DNA from: Janthinobacterium sp. J1-1
GTDB taxonomy: Bacteria > Pseudomonadota > Gammaproteobacteria > Burkholderiales > Burkholderiaceae_D
Reading direction: 5' to 3'
DNA: 64,000 nt
Assembly (NCBI RefSeq): GCF_030944405.1
Contig: NZ_CP132339.1
Location: forward strand, 1 to 64,000
The position numbers were made by a program, and so were the translations under genes. The notes under the pieces were generated by a model, which was not told the origin of the DNA, ran no database searches, and saw nothing but the letters and a program-made list of their open reading frames with translations. The stretch's first letter is position 1. Every line of letters begins with the position of its first letter. This document shows positions 21,269 to 30,982 of this stretch, one piece after another.

Positions 21269-22984
21269 ATGTCACTCACACAATTCAAAATCGGTACCCG
21301 CCTCGGCATCGGCTTTGCTGTCGTTCTCGGCTTGCTGGTGGCCGTGCTGCTGGTCGGCCTGTATTCCATGGGACAACTGAGCGCGCGCACCCACGATATC
21401 GTCGCCGACAAGAACGTCAAGATGGCGGCCGCCAACACCATGAGCGATAACGTGCGCAGCATTACGCTGGCGATCACCAGCGTGGTGGTGGCGCCAACGG
21501 ATGCGCTGATGCAAGAGCAACTGAACAAGATCGGCGAAGCGCGCAAGAAATATGGCGCCGCCAAGGAAGTGCTGCAGAAGATGGTGTCGACCGACAAGGA
21601 AGCGGCGCTGATGGGGCAGCTGGACGCGGCCCTGAAAGCGGGAGCGCCGATGAACAACAAGGTGGTGGAACTGCGCAAGGCGGGCCAGACCGAGGAAGCC
21701 GTCACGTTTTTGACCCAGCAGGCGGCGCCCAGCCTGAACAATGTGCTGGTCGCGCTCGACAGCCTGGTGGCGTATGAGGCGCAACAGGCGACGCAGGCAG
21801 CCGATGACGCCGAAGCGCTGAGCGAAAAGGCGCAGGCCTCCATGCTGGGCATGGGCTGCGTGGCTCTGCTGCTGGGCGCCTTCGTGGCGTGGATCATCAC
21901 GCACTCGATCACCAGGCCGATCAATGCGGCCGTCAGCGTGGCCGAAACCGTGGCCTCGGGCGATTTGTCGTCGCAGATCATCGTCAATTCCGGCGATGAA
22001 ACGGGCCGCCTGCTGGGCGCGCTGAAAGCCATGAACGACGGCTTGCTGGACGTGGTGGGCCAGGTGCGCCACGGCACGGATGCGATCGCCACGGCGTCGA
22101 GCGAAATTGCCGCCGGCAACCTCGACCTGTCGTCGCGCACGGAAGAGCAGGCCAGTTCGCTGGAAGAAACCGCGTCGGCGATGGAAGAGCTGACCTCGAC
22201 CGTGAAACAGAATGCCGACAATGCGCGCCAAGCCAACCAGCTGGCGAAAAGCGCGTCGGAAGTGGCTGTGCGCGGCGGCAATATCGTCTCGCAGGTGGTC
22301 GACACCATGGGCACCATCAACGAGTCGTCGAAGAAAATCGTCGACATCATCGCGGTGATCGACGGCATCGCCTTCCAGACCAATATCCTGGCCTTGAACG
22401 CGGCGGTCGAAGCGGCGCGCGCCGGCGAACAGGGCCGCGGCTTTGCCGTGGTGGCCAGCGAAGTACGCAACCTGGCCCAGCGCAGCGCCGGTGCGGCCAA
22501 GGAAATCAAGGAGCTGATCGCCGCCTCGGTGGCCAACGTCGACACCGGCTCGCGCCTCGTCAATGAAGCGGGCCAGACCATGGGCGACATCGTCGACAGC
22601 ATCGTGCGCGTGACCGACATCATGGGCGAAATCACCTCCGCCACGCATGAGCAGACCCTGGGCATCGAGCAGATCAACATGGCGATCGCGCAGATGGATG
22701 AAGTGACGCAGCAAAATGCGGCGCTGGTCGAAGAAGCGGCGGCCGCCTCGCAAAGCATGCAGGAGCAGGCCGGCGAACTGGCCCATGTGGTGGGCTTCTT
22801 CAAGACCGGCCAGGCGGTGGCGGCAAGCAAGCCTGTCGCCAGGTCCGTCCCCAAGCTGGCGGCCGTACGCACCGGCAAGCCGGCCGCCACGGCGATCGCG
22901 CGCGAACCCTTGCGGCGCCCGGCCAGCAAGCAGGTGGCGAACGCGGCACCGCGTTCCAGCGACAGCGAGTGGGAAGAGTTTTAA
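21269..22984 (+). CDS. Methyl-accepting chemotaxis protein (4HB sensor, WEEF tail)
   Basis: 571 residues. A first membrane helix ([20 protein letters not shown]) leads into a four-helix-bundle periplasmic domain (about 35-195). Then follow a second helix ([20 protein letters not shown]), HAMP, and a signalling domain with the conserved tip [20 protein letters not shown]. The tail ends DSEWEEF, the CheR/CheB-docking type also seen in the receptor at 15836-17560. A terminator follows the gene. The ligand is unknown, and no chemotaxis kinase genes are near. Confidence 0.95.
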   Translation: MSLTQFKIGTRLGIGFAVVLGLLVAVLLVGLYSMGQLSARTHDIVADKNVKMAAANTMSDNVRSITLAITSVVVAPTDALMQEQLNKIGEARKKYGAAKEVLQKMVSTDKEAALMGQLDAALKAGAPMNNKVVELRKAGQTEEAVTFLTQQAAPSLNNVLVALDSLVAYEAQQATQAADDAEALSEKAQASMLGMGCVALLLGAFVAWIITHSITRPINAAVSVAETVASGDLSSQIIVNSGDETGRLLGALKAMNDGLLDVVGQVRHGTDAIATASSEIAAGNLDLSSRTEEQASSLEETASAMEELTSTVKQNADNARQANQLAKSASEVAVRGGNIVSQVVDTMGTINESSKKIVDIIAVIDGIAFQTNILALNAAVEAARAGEQGRGFAVVASEVRNLAQRSAGAAKEIKELIAASVANVDTGSRLVNEAGQTMGDIVDSIVRVTDIMGEITSATHEQTLGIEQINMAIAQMDEVTQQNAALVEEAAAASQSMQEQAGELAHVVGFFKTGQAVAASKPVARSVPKLAAVRTGKPAATAIAREPLRRPASKQVANAAPRSSDSEWEEF

Positions 22985-23009
22985 GCGCGTTGACACCGCT
23001 GCACCAGTG

Positions 23010-23044
23010 AAAGCCAGGCAAGAAGTTTCCGCCTGGCTTTTTTT
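23010..23044 (+). terminator. Rho-independent terminator of the chemoreceptor gene
   Basis: AAAGCCAGGC pairs with GCCTGGCTTT across an 11-nt loop and is followed by a T-run to 23044. It starts 26 bp after the stop codon. Confidence 0.9.
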
Positions 23045-23158
23045 CGCGCAGAACAACGGTTTTTTTTATGACCGGACAAGGCAAATGCACGAAACCGTAA
23101 AACACGCGGCGCGCATACGCTTTACAATCGCCGCTCGCTTTACAAAATATTGGTCATC

Positions 23159-26100
23159 ATGAATCAGGCAGAACAGCAGCGCCTCCTGGCTATCCTGGAG
23201 TATTGGCACAAGATCGAATTCTTTATACCGTTTGACCTGAATCAAATCACAGAAGTTGAAGACCAGTCCACCGTGCGTCTCCTTCATCGTGAACAGCTGG
23301 CGCAGTGGTCGCCGCAGTTCTTTACGCAATTGCCTGTCGGCGCGGACCGCGAGATCGACGGCTTTTCCCTGTTCCTGGGCGTGTTCGACAAGGCCGAGAT
23401 CAACAAGCTGCTGCCCGCCACCGGCGCGGACACCATCGCCGAAGCGGAAAAGACGGAACTCGTTGGCCGCTCGTGTTTTGCGCGCCTGAGCCTGAATGCC
23501 TTGGGCGAGCCGCAGTTCGATCCGGTGTCGGTGTCCACCTTGCCGTGGGCGCTGGGCCGGCCGCGCACGGCCGACTGGTCGGGCTTGAGCCTGGATGCAT
23601 ACAGCGACAGCCAGCTGGCGCTGCAGGACAGCCTGCGCAACTTTGCCGCCGCGCGCACGCCCGGCACCGTGACAGACGAGGCCGGCAATGTATCGACGCC
23701 CTTGTCCGGCACCGAAATCGCCGCGCTGGCCCATCTGTTCATGGACTGGGCCCATTTTCACCCGTCGTCCGCGCAGCCGCTGGCGGTGCTGGAGATTCGC
23801 ACGCGCAAGAAACGCCCGCCCAGGGAAGCGCTGTTGCCCGGCGTGGAGGCGGTGGAAAACCGCGTTCTCGATTTCGGCGATGCGGTCGAACCGTCCATCG
23901 ATATCCTGAACAGTTTTTATCTCGATGACCTGGAGCAGATCATCCGCACCCTGCGCGGCGGCAAGATTTCTCCCACCCTGGCCGCCTACCTGACGCCGCT
24001 GGCCCAGGCCGAGCGCATCGACCTGTACAGCCCGGCCGGACGCCAGGCGCTGGCCGCAATGTTGAACCCTGCCAACATGAACCGTGGCCACTGGCTGGAA
24101 GACTCGAACTATGCGTTGAGTCTGATGCAGCAGTTCGCCATCCATGGCGCACGCACGGGGCTGGCGGAGCGCGGCATCTTTTCCGTCAACGGCCCGCCGG
24201 GCACCGGCAAGACCACCCTGCTGCGCGAGCTGTTCGCCGACAATATCGTGCGCCGCGCCAGCGTGCTGGCCTGCCTGGACCGCGCCGCCGACGCCTTTAT
24301 CGGCAAGGTGGCGGTCGCCTTCGAAGGCGTGCGCGACCCGATCACGATCGCTCGCCTGCGGCCCGAACTGACGGGTTTTGAAATGGTGGTGGCCTCGTCG
24401 AACAATGCGGCGGTGGAAAATATTTCAGCCGATTTGCCGAAACCGAAACAGCTGGGCAAGGAATGGGCGCGCACCCGCTACCTGGACAGCGTGGCGCGCC
24501 GCGTGGCGGCCGACGGCAATGGCGCCAACCGCCTGCTGGCCGAGGAAGACATGCCGTGGGGCATGATCTCCTGCGCGCTGGGCAACAGCAGCAACCGTCG
24601 CCGCTTCATCAGCAATTTCTATGACGACGACTGGGACAAGACCACGCCGCGCAAGACGCCGAACGCCCAGAATATACGCCAGTGGCTGACCAGCTACCAG
24701 GGCGTGGGCTTTGCCCAGGCCGCGCGCGAGTTCCGCGAAACGCAGCACGTGGTGGAAAAGGCCCTGGCCGAGCAGGCGCAATACGCCGCCCTGTGGCAGG
24801 CGGTGGGCACCTGCAGCGAGCAGGAGTTTTTGCACGCCAGCGTGGAGACGCTGCGCGCGGCCGAAGTGGAGATGGAAGCGGCCAACGAAGCGCTGGCCAC
24901 CGCCATGGCCCAGCAAGACACCTTGTTGACCAGCAAGAAGGAACTGCTGGAAGAAGAACGCCTGGTGGCCCTGACCCAGCCGGGCTTTTTTGCCCGCCTG
25001 TTCCGCACGGCGCCGGCGCGCGCGTTCAAGGACGCCGTGCTGGCCAATGCCGAGGCGCAGCGCCAGGCGGCGCGTGACGTGTCGGCCATCAAGCTGCTGC
25101 TGAAAGGCGAGCTGGAGCCACGCTGCGAGCGGGCCCGCAACAGCCTGCATGTGGCGCTGCGCACGCAGCAATCGCGCGAACGCGAATGGGACGACAGCAC
25201 GGAAATGCTGCGCCGCGCGCGCCTGCGTTTCCCCACCATCGCTTCGCCGGCCACCTTGCAGGAACTCGATGGCGACACACTGCAAAAAGGCGGGCTGTGG
25301 CATGAACCGGCGCTGGCGCGCTTGCGCTCGCGCCTGTTTGCCAAGGCGCTGGCGCTGCACGAAGCGTGGCTGGCCGAAGTGGCCCGGAAAGGCGGCCCCG
25401 GCTTTGGCGGCAACTTGCTGGCCGTCTCCAAACTGCTGAAAAACAAACGCGCCTACGACCAGTCGCACATCGCCATGGTATGGCAGAGCCTGTTCATGGT
25501 GGTGCCGGTGGTGTCGACCACGTTTGCCTCGTTCGCGCGCCAGTTCCAGGGCATGGGCGCCGAATCGTTGGGCTGGCTGTTTATCGACGAAGCGGGCCAG
25601 GCCGTGCCGCAAGCGGCGGTCGGCAGCCTGTGGCGCGCAAAACGCGCCGTGGTGGTGGGCGATCCGCTGCAGATCGAACCCGTGTTCACGGTGCCGCCGC
25701 GCCTGGTGCACGGCTTGTCGGCCCTGTCCGAACACACGCAGGACGGCAGCTATGCGCCCAGCAATGTTTCCGTGCAGACCCTGGCCGACAAAGCCAACCG
25801 CTACGGCGCTTTGGTCGGCGCCAGCGGCCCGCAGCCGCTGTGGATAGGCAGCCCCTTGCGCGTGCACCGCCGCTGCGTGGAACCGATGTTCTCGCTGGCC
25901 AACGCCATCGCCTATGAAGACAAGATGGTGTATGGCCTCGGTGACACGACGCCGCCGGCCGGCAGCCGTGGCCTGACGCGCGGCCCCAGCCGCTGGATCG
26001 ATGCCATCGGCCCCGTCAGCTACAAGCAGGTGGTGCCGCTGCAACTCGATTTCGTGCTGGAGGTCTTGCTCAAGCTCTACCGCCGCGACGGCAAGCTGCC

Positions 26101-26497
26101 CGGCATGTACTTGATTACCCCGTTCAAGGCCGTGCGCAACGAATTGCGCGCGCGCATCGTCGACCTGGACTGGGACCGCCGCCTCGGCTATGGCAAGGCG
26201 CCCACCCAACGTGAATTACGGCAATGGGTCAAAGAAATGGTCGGCACCGTGCACACCTTCCAGGGCAAGGAGCAAAGCGTGGTGATGCTGATCCTGGGCG
26301 CCGACGACAGCACGGCCGGCGCCGCGCAATGGGCGGCCGGCACGCCAAACCTGCTGAACGTGGCCCTGACCCGCGCCCAGCACTACGTGTATATCGTCGG
26401 CAACCCGCTGCTGTGGGGACAGCTGCCGCATTTCGCGCCGGCCTGCGCACAGCTGGCGCATACGGGGATGCAGGAGTTTTTGGTGGAGATGGGGTAA
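23159..26497 (+). CDS. Large superfamily 1 (Upf1/DNA2-type) helicase
   Basis: 1112 residues from the ATG at 23159 (MNQAEQQRLLAILEYWHKIE). Walker A is GPPGTGKT at 345-352. A DEAG-box Walker B (FIDEAGQAVPQ) lies near 808-818, followed by GDPLQIEPVF. VHTFQGKEQ lies near 1031 and a final LNVALTRAQHYVYIVG motif near the end. Together these define an SF1B DNA/RNA helicase. Between motifs Ia and II is a long insertion (about 480-720) rich in Ala, Glu and Gln, likely coiled coil. The first 340 residues match no domain I recognise. It stands alone between a chemoreceptor and a convergent two-component system. Similar stand-alone helicases occur in defence or stress loci, but its role here is unknown. 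Confidence 0.88.
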   Translation: MNQAEQQRLLAILEYWHKIEFFIPFDLNQITEVEDQSTVRLLHREQLAQWSPQFFTQLPVGADREIDGFSLFLGVFDKAEINKLLPATGADTIAEAEKTELVGRSCFARLSLNALGEPQFDPVSVSTLPWALGRPRTADWSGLSLDAYSDSQLALQDSLRNFAAARTPGTVTDEAGNVSTPLSGTEIAALAHLFMDWAHFHPSSAQPLAVLEIRTRKKRPPREALLPGVEAVENRVLDFGDAVEPSIDILNSFYLDDLEQIIRTLRGGKISPTLAAYLTPLAQAERIDLYSPAGRQALAAMLNPANMNRGHWLEDSNYALSLMQQFAIHGARTGLAERGIFSVNGPPGTGKTTLLRELFADNIVRRASVLACLDRAADAFIGKVAVAFEGVRDPITIARLRPELTGFEMVVASSNNAAVENISADLPKPKQLGKEWARTRYLDSVARRVAADGNGANRLLAEEDMPWGMISCALGNSSNRRRFISNFYDDDWDKTTPRKTPNAQNIRQWLTSYQGVGFAQAAREFRETQHVVEKALAEQAQYAALWQAVGTCSEQEFLHASVETLRAAEVEMEAANEALATAMAQQDTLLTSKKELLEEERLVALTQPGFFARLFRTAPARAFKDAVLANAEAQRQAARDVSAIKLLLKGELEPRCERARNSLHVALRTQQSREREWDDSTEMLRRARLRFPTIASPATLQELDGDTLQKGGLWHEPALARLRSRLFAKALALHEAWLAEVARKGGPGFGGNLLAVSKLLKNKRAYDQSHIAMVWQSLFMVVPVVSTTFASFARQFQGMGAESLGWLFIDEAGQAVPQAAVGSLWRAKRAVVVGDPLQIEPVFTVPPRLVHGLSALSEHTQDGSYAPSNVSVQTLADKANRYGALVGASGPQPLWIGSPLRVHRRCVEPMFSLANAIAYEDKMVYGLGDTTPPAGSRGLTRGPSRWIDAIGPVSYKQVVPLQLDFVLEVLLKLYRRDGKLPGMYLITPFKAVRNELRARIVDLDWDRRLGYGKAPTQRELRQWVKEMVGTVHTFQGKEQSVVMLILGADDSTAGAAQWAAGTPNLLNVALTRAQHYVYIVGNPLLWGQLPHFAPACAQLAHTGMQEFLVEMG

Positions 26498-26510
26498 TGA
26501 ATCAGAGCGA

Positions 26511-26540
26511 AAGTAAAATAAGATTTTTCTTATTTTACTT
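26511..26540. terminator. AT-rich convergent hairpin, probable bidirectional terminator
   Basis: Perfect 12-bp stem AAGTAAAATAAG / CTTATTTTACTT around a 6-nt loop, between the convergent helicase and histidine-kinase genes. It lacks a GC clamp, so its strength as a terminator is uncertain. Confidence 0.55.
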
Positions 26541-26556
26541 TACGGCCCAAGTTAAA

Positions 26557-27951
26557 TTAGCGAGGAAACCGCAAGCTGAACGTCGTGGCTGCCGCATCCG
26601 ACGTCACGCCAGCGCTGCCCCCATGCAACTGCATGATGGCGGTGACGATCGCCAGCCCCAACCCCGTGGAGGCGGCCGAATCGCTGCGGGCCGGATCGGC
26701 TCGGTAGAAGCGCTCGAACAGGTGCGGCAGATGTTGGGCCGGAATCGCCGGACCCAGATTGCGCACGCTCAGTTCCATGCCCTGTGGCGTCGCCTGTGAA
26801 CGCAGCGTAATCGTGCTGCCGGGCGCCGCGTGGCGTATCGCGTTCGACAGCAGATTGCCCAGCGCGCGGCGCAGCAGTTGCGGCTCGGCCAGTACTTCGC
26901 CGCTGCCGTGACAGTCGAGCAGCAGGTCGCGCTCTTCGGCCAGGCCTTCGAAAAAATCGGCCAGCCGCAAAAACTCGTCCTGCACCGGCAAGGCCTGCTT
27001 GACCAATACCATCTCTTCCTGCTGGGCCCGCGCCAGGAACAACATGCTGTCGATCATGCGCGACAGCCGTTCCAGCTCTTCCACGTTGGACGACACCAGT
27101 TGCTCATATTCCTCGCTGCTGCGCGGCCGGGCCAGCATCACCTGGCTTTGCCCCAGCAAGTTCGTCACGGGCGTGCGAAATTCGTGCGCCAGGTCGGCGG
27201 AAAACTGCGACAGGCGCGCGTAACCCTCCTGCAGCCGCGCCAGCATGGCGTTCAGGGCGTGGATCAGGGGCAGCAGTTCGGTCGGCGCGCCGCGCGCATC
27301 GAGCTGCTGCTCCAGCTTGCCCGGCCGCACCAGGGCCGCGTGCGCGGCGATCGCGCGCAAGGGACGCAGGCCGCGCAGCAGCATGGCGCTGGCCAGGATG
27401 GCTGCCACCAGCGCGCTGACGGCCACGGAAATCACGATCTGCCAGCGGTAGGCGGCGAACATGGCGCTGCGGTCGCCATACACGCGGGCCACGGTGATGT
27501 CGGCCATCTGCGCCGGCATGCCGATGCGGGCGCTGGCCGCCACCACGCGGGCCGGATAGCCGTCGCGGCTGGTCCAGCCGTGGATGGCGCTGGCGGTGAC
27601 CAGTGCGTCGACCGCCACCGGCATAGGCAGCGGCAAGGTTTCAGTATGCGGATTGACATCGATCAATCGCGTGCCGTCGTCGCGCACGATGCGCACCAAG
27701 GAGTTTTCCTGGCCGCTCATGGTGTCGCGAAAATACTGCGGCCGCTCGCGGATAATGTCCAGCGTGCCGGCATTGCCCAGCAGCTGCTGGATCTGCCGCA
27801 GCTTGCCGAGTAGCAAGATATCGTCGCGCCGTTCGATTTCCGCCACAAATGAACGGTACAGATAGACGCCCAGCCCGGCGGAGACCAGCGCGACGATCAA
27901 CACGAACACCAGCGTCACGCGCAAGGTCAGCGACGAGTGGGTGCGCGTCAT
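26557..27951 (-). CDS. Sensor histidine kinase, copper/peroxide type (CusS/HprS-like)
   Basis: 464 residues from the ATG at 27951 ([17 protein letters not shown]). The longer upstream open frame is a shadow of the regulator gene. Two membrane helices (about 10-30 and 185-210) bracket a periplasmic sensor domain. Next come HAMP, a dimerisation domain with phosphorylatable His 256 in [11 protein letters not shown], and a GHKL ATPase with NLLSNAIRH and TGLGLAIV. The layout fits the heavy-metal sensor kinase family. It overlaps the regulator gene by 4 bp, so both are made from one transcript. Neighbouring hiuH and HbpS-like genes point to oxidative or copper stress. Confidence 0.92.
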   Translation of the reverse strand: MTRTHSSLTLRVTLVFVLIVALVSAGLGVYLYRSFVAEIERRDDILLLGKLRQIQQLLGNAGTLDIIRERPQYFRDTMSGQENSLVRIVRDDGTRLIDVNPHTETLPLPMPVAVDALVTASAIHGWTSRDGYPARVVAASARIGMPAQMADITVARVYGDRSAMFAAYRWQIVISVAVSALVAAILASAMLLRGLRPLRAIAAHAALVRPGKLEQQLDARGAPTELLPLIHALNAMLARLQEGYARLSQFSADLAHEFRTPVTNLLGQSQVMLARPRSSEEYEQLVSSNVEELERLSRMIDSMLFLARAQQEEMVLVKQALPVQDEFLRLADFFEGLAEERDLLLDCHGSGEVLAEPQLLRRALGNLLSNAIRHAAPGSTITLRSQATPQGMELSVRNLGPAIPAQHLPHLFERFYRADPARSDSAASTGLGLAIVTAIMQLHGGSAGVTSDAAATTFSLRFPR

Positions 27952-28631
27952 GGCGCACGCAATTCGCAGACATACCCCATGCCGCGCAAGGTGTGGATCA
28001 GCTTGGGTTCGAACGGGTCGTCGAGCTTGCTGCGCAGGCGGCGGATGGCCGCGTCGATCACATTGGTGTCGCTCTCGAAATTGATGTCCCACACTTGCGA
28101 GGCGATAATGGAACGCGACAGCACTTCGCCCTGGCGCCGCGCCAGCAGGTGCAGCAAGCCGAACTCCTTGGCCGTCAGGGTGATGCGCTGGCCTTGCCGG
28201 CTGACCTTGCGTTTCATCACGTCGATTTCCATGTCGCCGATACGGATCACGTCGTCTTCACGCGGTGGGCCGCGCCGCAGCAGGGTGCGGATGCGCGCCA
28301 CCAGTTCGGCAAACGCAAATGGTTTGACCAGGTAATCGTCGGCGCCCAGTTCCAGCCCCTTGACGCGGTCCTGCACCTCGTCGCGCGCGGTGAGAAAAAT
28401 CACCGGCACATCCGCGCCGCCCTCCTGCAGGCGCAAGGCGCGCAGCACTTGCCAGCCGTCCATGATGGGCAGCATCACGTCGAGCACCACCAGGTCATAG
28501 CCGCCCTCGCCGGCCATCCGCAAGCCGTCGCGGCCATTGCGCGCCAGGCTGACCACAAAGCCCGCTTCGCCCAGGCCACGCAACAGGTAATCGCCGGTCT
28601 TCGGTTCGTCTTCTATCACCAGGATACGCAT
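27948..28631 (-). CDS. OmpR-family response regulator, copper/peroxide type (CusR/HprR-like)
   Basis: 227 residues. The receiver domain has the phospho-acceptor Asp 51 in [14 protein letters not shown] and the Lys in [13 protein letters not shown]. The C-terminal winged helix has [19 protein letters not shown] and [15 protein letters not shown], the IrlR/CusR/HprR subgroup pattern. It is translationally coupled to the kinase gene. A palindrome resembling the HprR/CusR box lies between it and the divergent HbpS-like gene, so it probably activates both directions. Confidence 0.93.
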   Translation of the reverse strand: MRILVIEDEPKTGDYLLRGLGEAGFVVSLARNGRDGLRMAGEGGYDLVVLDVMLPIMDGWQVLRALRLQEGGADVPVIFLTARDEVQDRVKGLELGADDYLVKPFAFAELVARIRTLLRRGPPREDDVIRIGDMEIDVMKRKVSRQGQRITLTAKEFGLLHLLARRQGEVLSRSIIASQVWDINFESDTNVIDAAIRRLRSKLDDPFEPKLIHTLRGMGYVCELRAP

Positions 28632-28689
28632 GGCTGGCTGCTTTCATGAGGAGGATGGAACATTTTACGCCCGGGGGCGGCCCGCGCGG

Positions 28690-28705
28690 ATGATAAAAAT
28701 GTCAT
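28690..28705. promoter_or_regulatory. Candidate HprR/CusR-type operator
   Basis: ATGATAAAAATGTCAT: two half-sites (ATGATA and TGTCAT) that mirror each other at five of six positions around a 4-bp spacer. This resembles the ATTACA-N4-TGTAAT boxes of E. coli HprR and CusR. It lies 59 bp upstream of the regulator gene and 68 bp upstream of the HbpS-like gene. Confidence 0.5.
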
Positions 28706-28772
28706 GCGGCCATCATCTTCGCGTAGGGCGGTGATCGCCATACTGGCGCCATCTTTTGACACGGAGCACCAT

Positions 28773-29264
28773 ATGAAACACTTGATTGTTGCCGCCGGCC
28801 TGCTGGGCCTGCTGGCCGGCCCGGCGCAGGCGCAACTGCAAACCGTCAGCGACCTGACCCTGGCTGCGGCCCAAAAGCTGAGCGCCGCCGCCATGGCCGC
28901 CTGCCAACTAAAGAACAAGCAGATCGTGGTGACCGTGCTCGACCGTGGCGGCAATATCGTCAGCGTGCAGCGCGCCGATGGCGTGGGGCCGCACAACACG
29001 GAAGCGAGCCGGCTCAAGGCGTATACCGCCCTCTCCACCAGGACCGATACGCAGCTGCTGGCAAGCAATGCGCGCGGCAATCCGGACGCCGCCAACCTGA
29101 CCACCTTGCCGGAACTGTTGCTGCTCGGCGGCGGCCTGCCCTTGACGGCCAAGGGGCACATCGTTGGCGCCATCGGCGTGGCCGGCGGTGGCGGCGCCCT
29201 GCAAGACCGCGCCTGCGCTCAGGCGGCGATTGGCGCCGTGCCCGAACTCGACCCTGCCATTTAA
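28773..29264 (+). CDS. Secreted GlcG/HbpS-family haem-binding-like protein
   Basis: 163 residues from the ATG at 28773, which begins a clear signal peptide (MKHLIVAAGLLGLLAGPAQA). The mature part has the GlcG/HbpS alpha/beta fold pattern: LTLAAAQKLSAAAMAACQLK, VTVLDRGGNIVSVQRADG and IGVAGGGGALQDRACAQAAI. HbpS of Streptomyces binds haem and iron and modulates the SenS/SenR two-component system under redox stress. Here the gene is divergent from a two-component system and 17 bp before hiuH. That makes a periplasmic redox accessory role plausible but unproven. Confidence 0.85.
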   Translation: MKHLIVAAGLLGLLAGPAQAQLQTVSDLTLAAAQKLSAAAMAACQLKNKQIVVTVLDRGGNIVSVQRADGVGPHNTEASRLKAYTALSTRTDTQLLASNARGNPDAANLTTLPELLLLGGGLPLTAKGHIVGAIGVAGGGGALQDRACAQAAIGAVPELDPAI

Positions 29265-29281
29265 TTTATAAAGGAAACACC

Positions 29282-29689
29282 ATGAAACGCCTTATATCAC
29301 TGACATTCGCACTGGCCTTCGCCGCGTTCTCCACCACTGTCCTGGCCGCCAATCCGCTCAGCGTGCATATTCTCGACCTGCAAAGCGGCACGCCGACCGC
29401 TGGCGTGACGGTCACGCTGGAACAAAAGACGGGCAATGACTGGCGCCAGCTGGCCAGCGGTGTGACCAATGCGCAGGGGCGCATCGCGGAAATGTATCCG
29501 GCGGACAAGGCGATGGTACAGGGCGACTACCGCATCGTGTTCAAGACGGGCGAGCACTATGCGCGCCTGAAACAGGAGACGTTTTTCCCGGAAATCCCGG
29601 TGCAGTTCCACGTCGAAAAGACCGACCAGCACTACCATATTCCGCTGCTGCTCAGCCCTTTCGGCTTTTCCACTTATCGCGGAAATTAA
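29282..29689 (+). CDS. hiuH: Periplasmic 5-hydroxyisourate hydrolase (transthyretin-like)
   Basis: Hydrolyses 5-hydroxyisourate, the oxidation product of urate, to OHCU. 135 residues with a signal peptide (MKRLISLTFALAFAAFSTTVLA), so it acts in the periplasm like E. coli HiuH/YedX. The transthyretin-like fold shows the active-site His in NPLSVHILDLQ, the Arg in NAQGRIAEMY, the His pair in HYHIPLLLSPF and the C-terminal signature as YRGN, where most members have YRGS. A GGAAA ribosome site precedes the ATG. No other urate-pathway gene is near. In E. coli the same enzyme gene sits beside the HprRS regulators, as here. Confidence 0.92.
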   Translation: MKRLISLTFALAFAAFSTTVLAANPLSVHILDLQSGTPTAGVTVTLEQKTGNDWRQLASGVTNAQGRIAEMYPADKAMVQGDYRIVFKTGEHYARLKQETFFPEIPVQFHVEKTDQHYHIPLLLSPFGFSTYRGN

Positions 29690-29691
29690 GG

Positions 29692-30390
29692 TCAGCCCAA
29701 AGACTTCGCGGTCTGGCCGAACAGCACGCTTTTAGCGTCGCCGCTGACGGTCGGCTGCACGTTGATTTCGGCCGCGCGGGCATAGGCGCGCACGGTCGCC
29801 GGGCGGGCGGCGATCTCATCAAACCAGCGCGCCAGATGCAGGAAGTCGGCCAGATCCTGGCGCTGGCGTTTGTGCGGCACGATCCATGGGTAGATCGCCA
29901 TGTCGGCGATGGTGTACGTATCGCCGGCAACATAGGCGCGGTCGGCCAGGCGCTTGTTCAGCACGCCATATAAACGATTCGTTTCGTTCACATAGCGCGT
30001 GATCGCGTACTCGATAGGCTCGGGCGCGTATTGCACGAAATGGTGGTTCTGGCCGGCCATCGGCCCCAGGCCGCCCATCTGCCAGAACAGCCACTGCATC
30101 ACTTCCGCGCGCTCACGCACGCCGGATGGCAGGAATTGACCGCTTTTCTCGGCCAGATACTGCAAAATCGCGCCCGATTCGAACAGGGACAACGGTGCGC
30201 CGCCATCTTCCGGCGCCTGGTCGACGATGGCGGGAATACGGTTGTTCGGCGCGATCGCCAGGAACTCGGGCGTGAATTGCTCGCCCTTGCCGATATGCAC
30301 GGGAATAATATTGTAGGGAATGCCCGCTTCTTCCAGGAACATGGTTACCTTGTGCCCGTTGGGCGTGGTCCAATAGTACAGATCGATCAT
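29692..30390 (-). CDS. Glutathione S-transferase family protein (YfcG/YghU-like)
   Basis: 232 residues. The N-terminal thioredoxin-like domain starts MIDLYYWTTPNGHKVTMFLE and contains NNRIPAIVDQ and the SLFESGAILQYLAEK glutathione-binding pattern. The C-terminal helical domain has QWLFWQMGGLGPMAGQNHHF and YTIADMAIYPWI. This fits disulfide-bond oxidoreductases of the YfcG/YghU group, which use glutathione without a catalytic Tyr or Cys. It converges on hiuH with 2 bp between the stops. Confidence 0.92.
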   Translation of the reverse strand: MIDLYYWTTPNGHKVTMFLEEAGIPYNIIPVHIGKGEQFTPEFLAIAPNNRIPAIVDQAPEDGGAPLSLFESGAILQYLAEKSGQFLPSGVRERAEVMQWLFWQMGGLGPMAGQNHHFVQYAPEPIEYAITRYVNETNRLYGVLNKRLADRAYVAGDTYTIADMAIYPWIVPHKRQRQDLADFLHLARWFDEIAARPATVRAYARAAEINVQPTVSGDAKSVLFGQTAKSLG

Positions 30391-30552
30391 CGTGGTCTCT
30401 CAGAGTCATGGGGGAGTGGGCCAGCTGGCAGGGGGCGCCGTATATTGTCGCGCCGCAACTGGTATGCATGGATATAATGCCACGTAAGCGGAAAACAAGC
30501 CGGGGGCCGCAGCGTCCCGTCCAGCCCCGAGAACCCTCAACGAAAGCCGACC

Positions 30553-30981
30553 ATGCGCAAACTCCTGATCGTCTCGCTATGCCTGCTGTTGTCGGGCTGC
30601 GTCAAAGATTTCGCCATCTTCATGATCGATGGCCAGGAGCATTCGCTGACCGTGCGCCGCCAGCAAAACTACTTCTGGCAGGACACGGTGGAAGTGCAAC
30701 TGATGGCGACCAATTTGCCGCAATGCCAGCGTTTGCATACCTTGTCGCTCGACACGCTGGCCGACGAGGTCACGGTCGATGTGTTTTCGGCCGGCGATGG
30801 CGTGTGGAATATCCGCATGGGCGACCAGCTGTGGCAGGCGGAAACGACTACCTGCAACAGCCTGGTGGAAATGGAAAACGACCCGAAAGCCGACCTGGGC
30901 CAGCCGGTCGGCAAATTCGAGGTCGTCGATGACCAGCTGACGTTCGTGCCGGCGCCACAGGCTGCGGCGCCGGCGCAATAA
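30553..30981 (+). CDS. Putative lipoprotein of unknown function
   Basis: 142 residues beginning MRKLLIVSLCLLLSGC, a lipoprotein signal peptide with lipobox LSGC, so it is probably anchored in the membrane through Cys16. The mature part is beta-rich, with two further Cys (LPQCQRL and TTTCNSL) that could form a disulfide, and ends in an Ala/Pro stretch. I recognise no family. It ends 2 bp from the convergent chemoreceptor gene. Confidence 0.75.
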   Translation: MRKLLIVSLCLLLSGCVKDFAIFMIDGQEHSLTVRRQQNYFWQDTVEVQLMATNLPQCQRLHTLSLDTLADEVTVDVFSAGDGVWNIRMGDQLWQAETTTCNSLVEMENDPKADLGQPVGKFEVVDDQLTFVPAPQAAAPAQ

Positions 30982-30982
30982 C

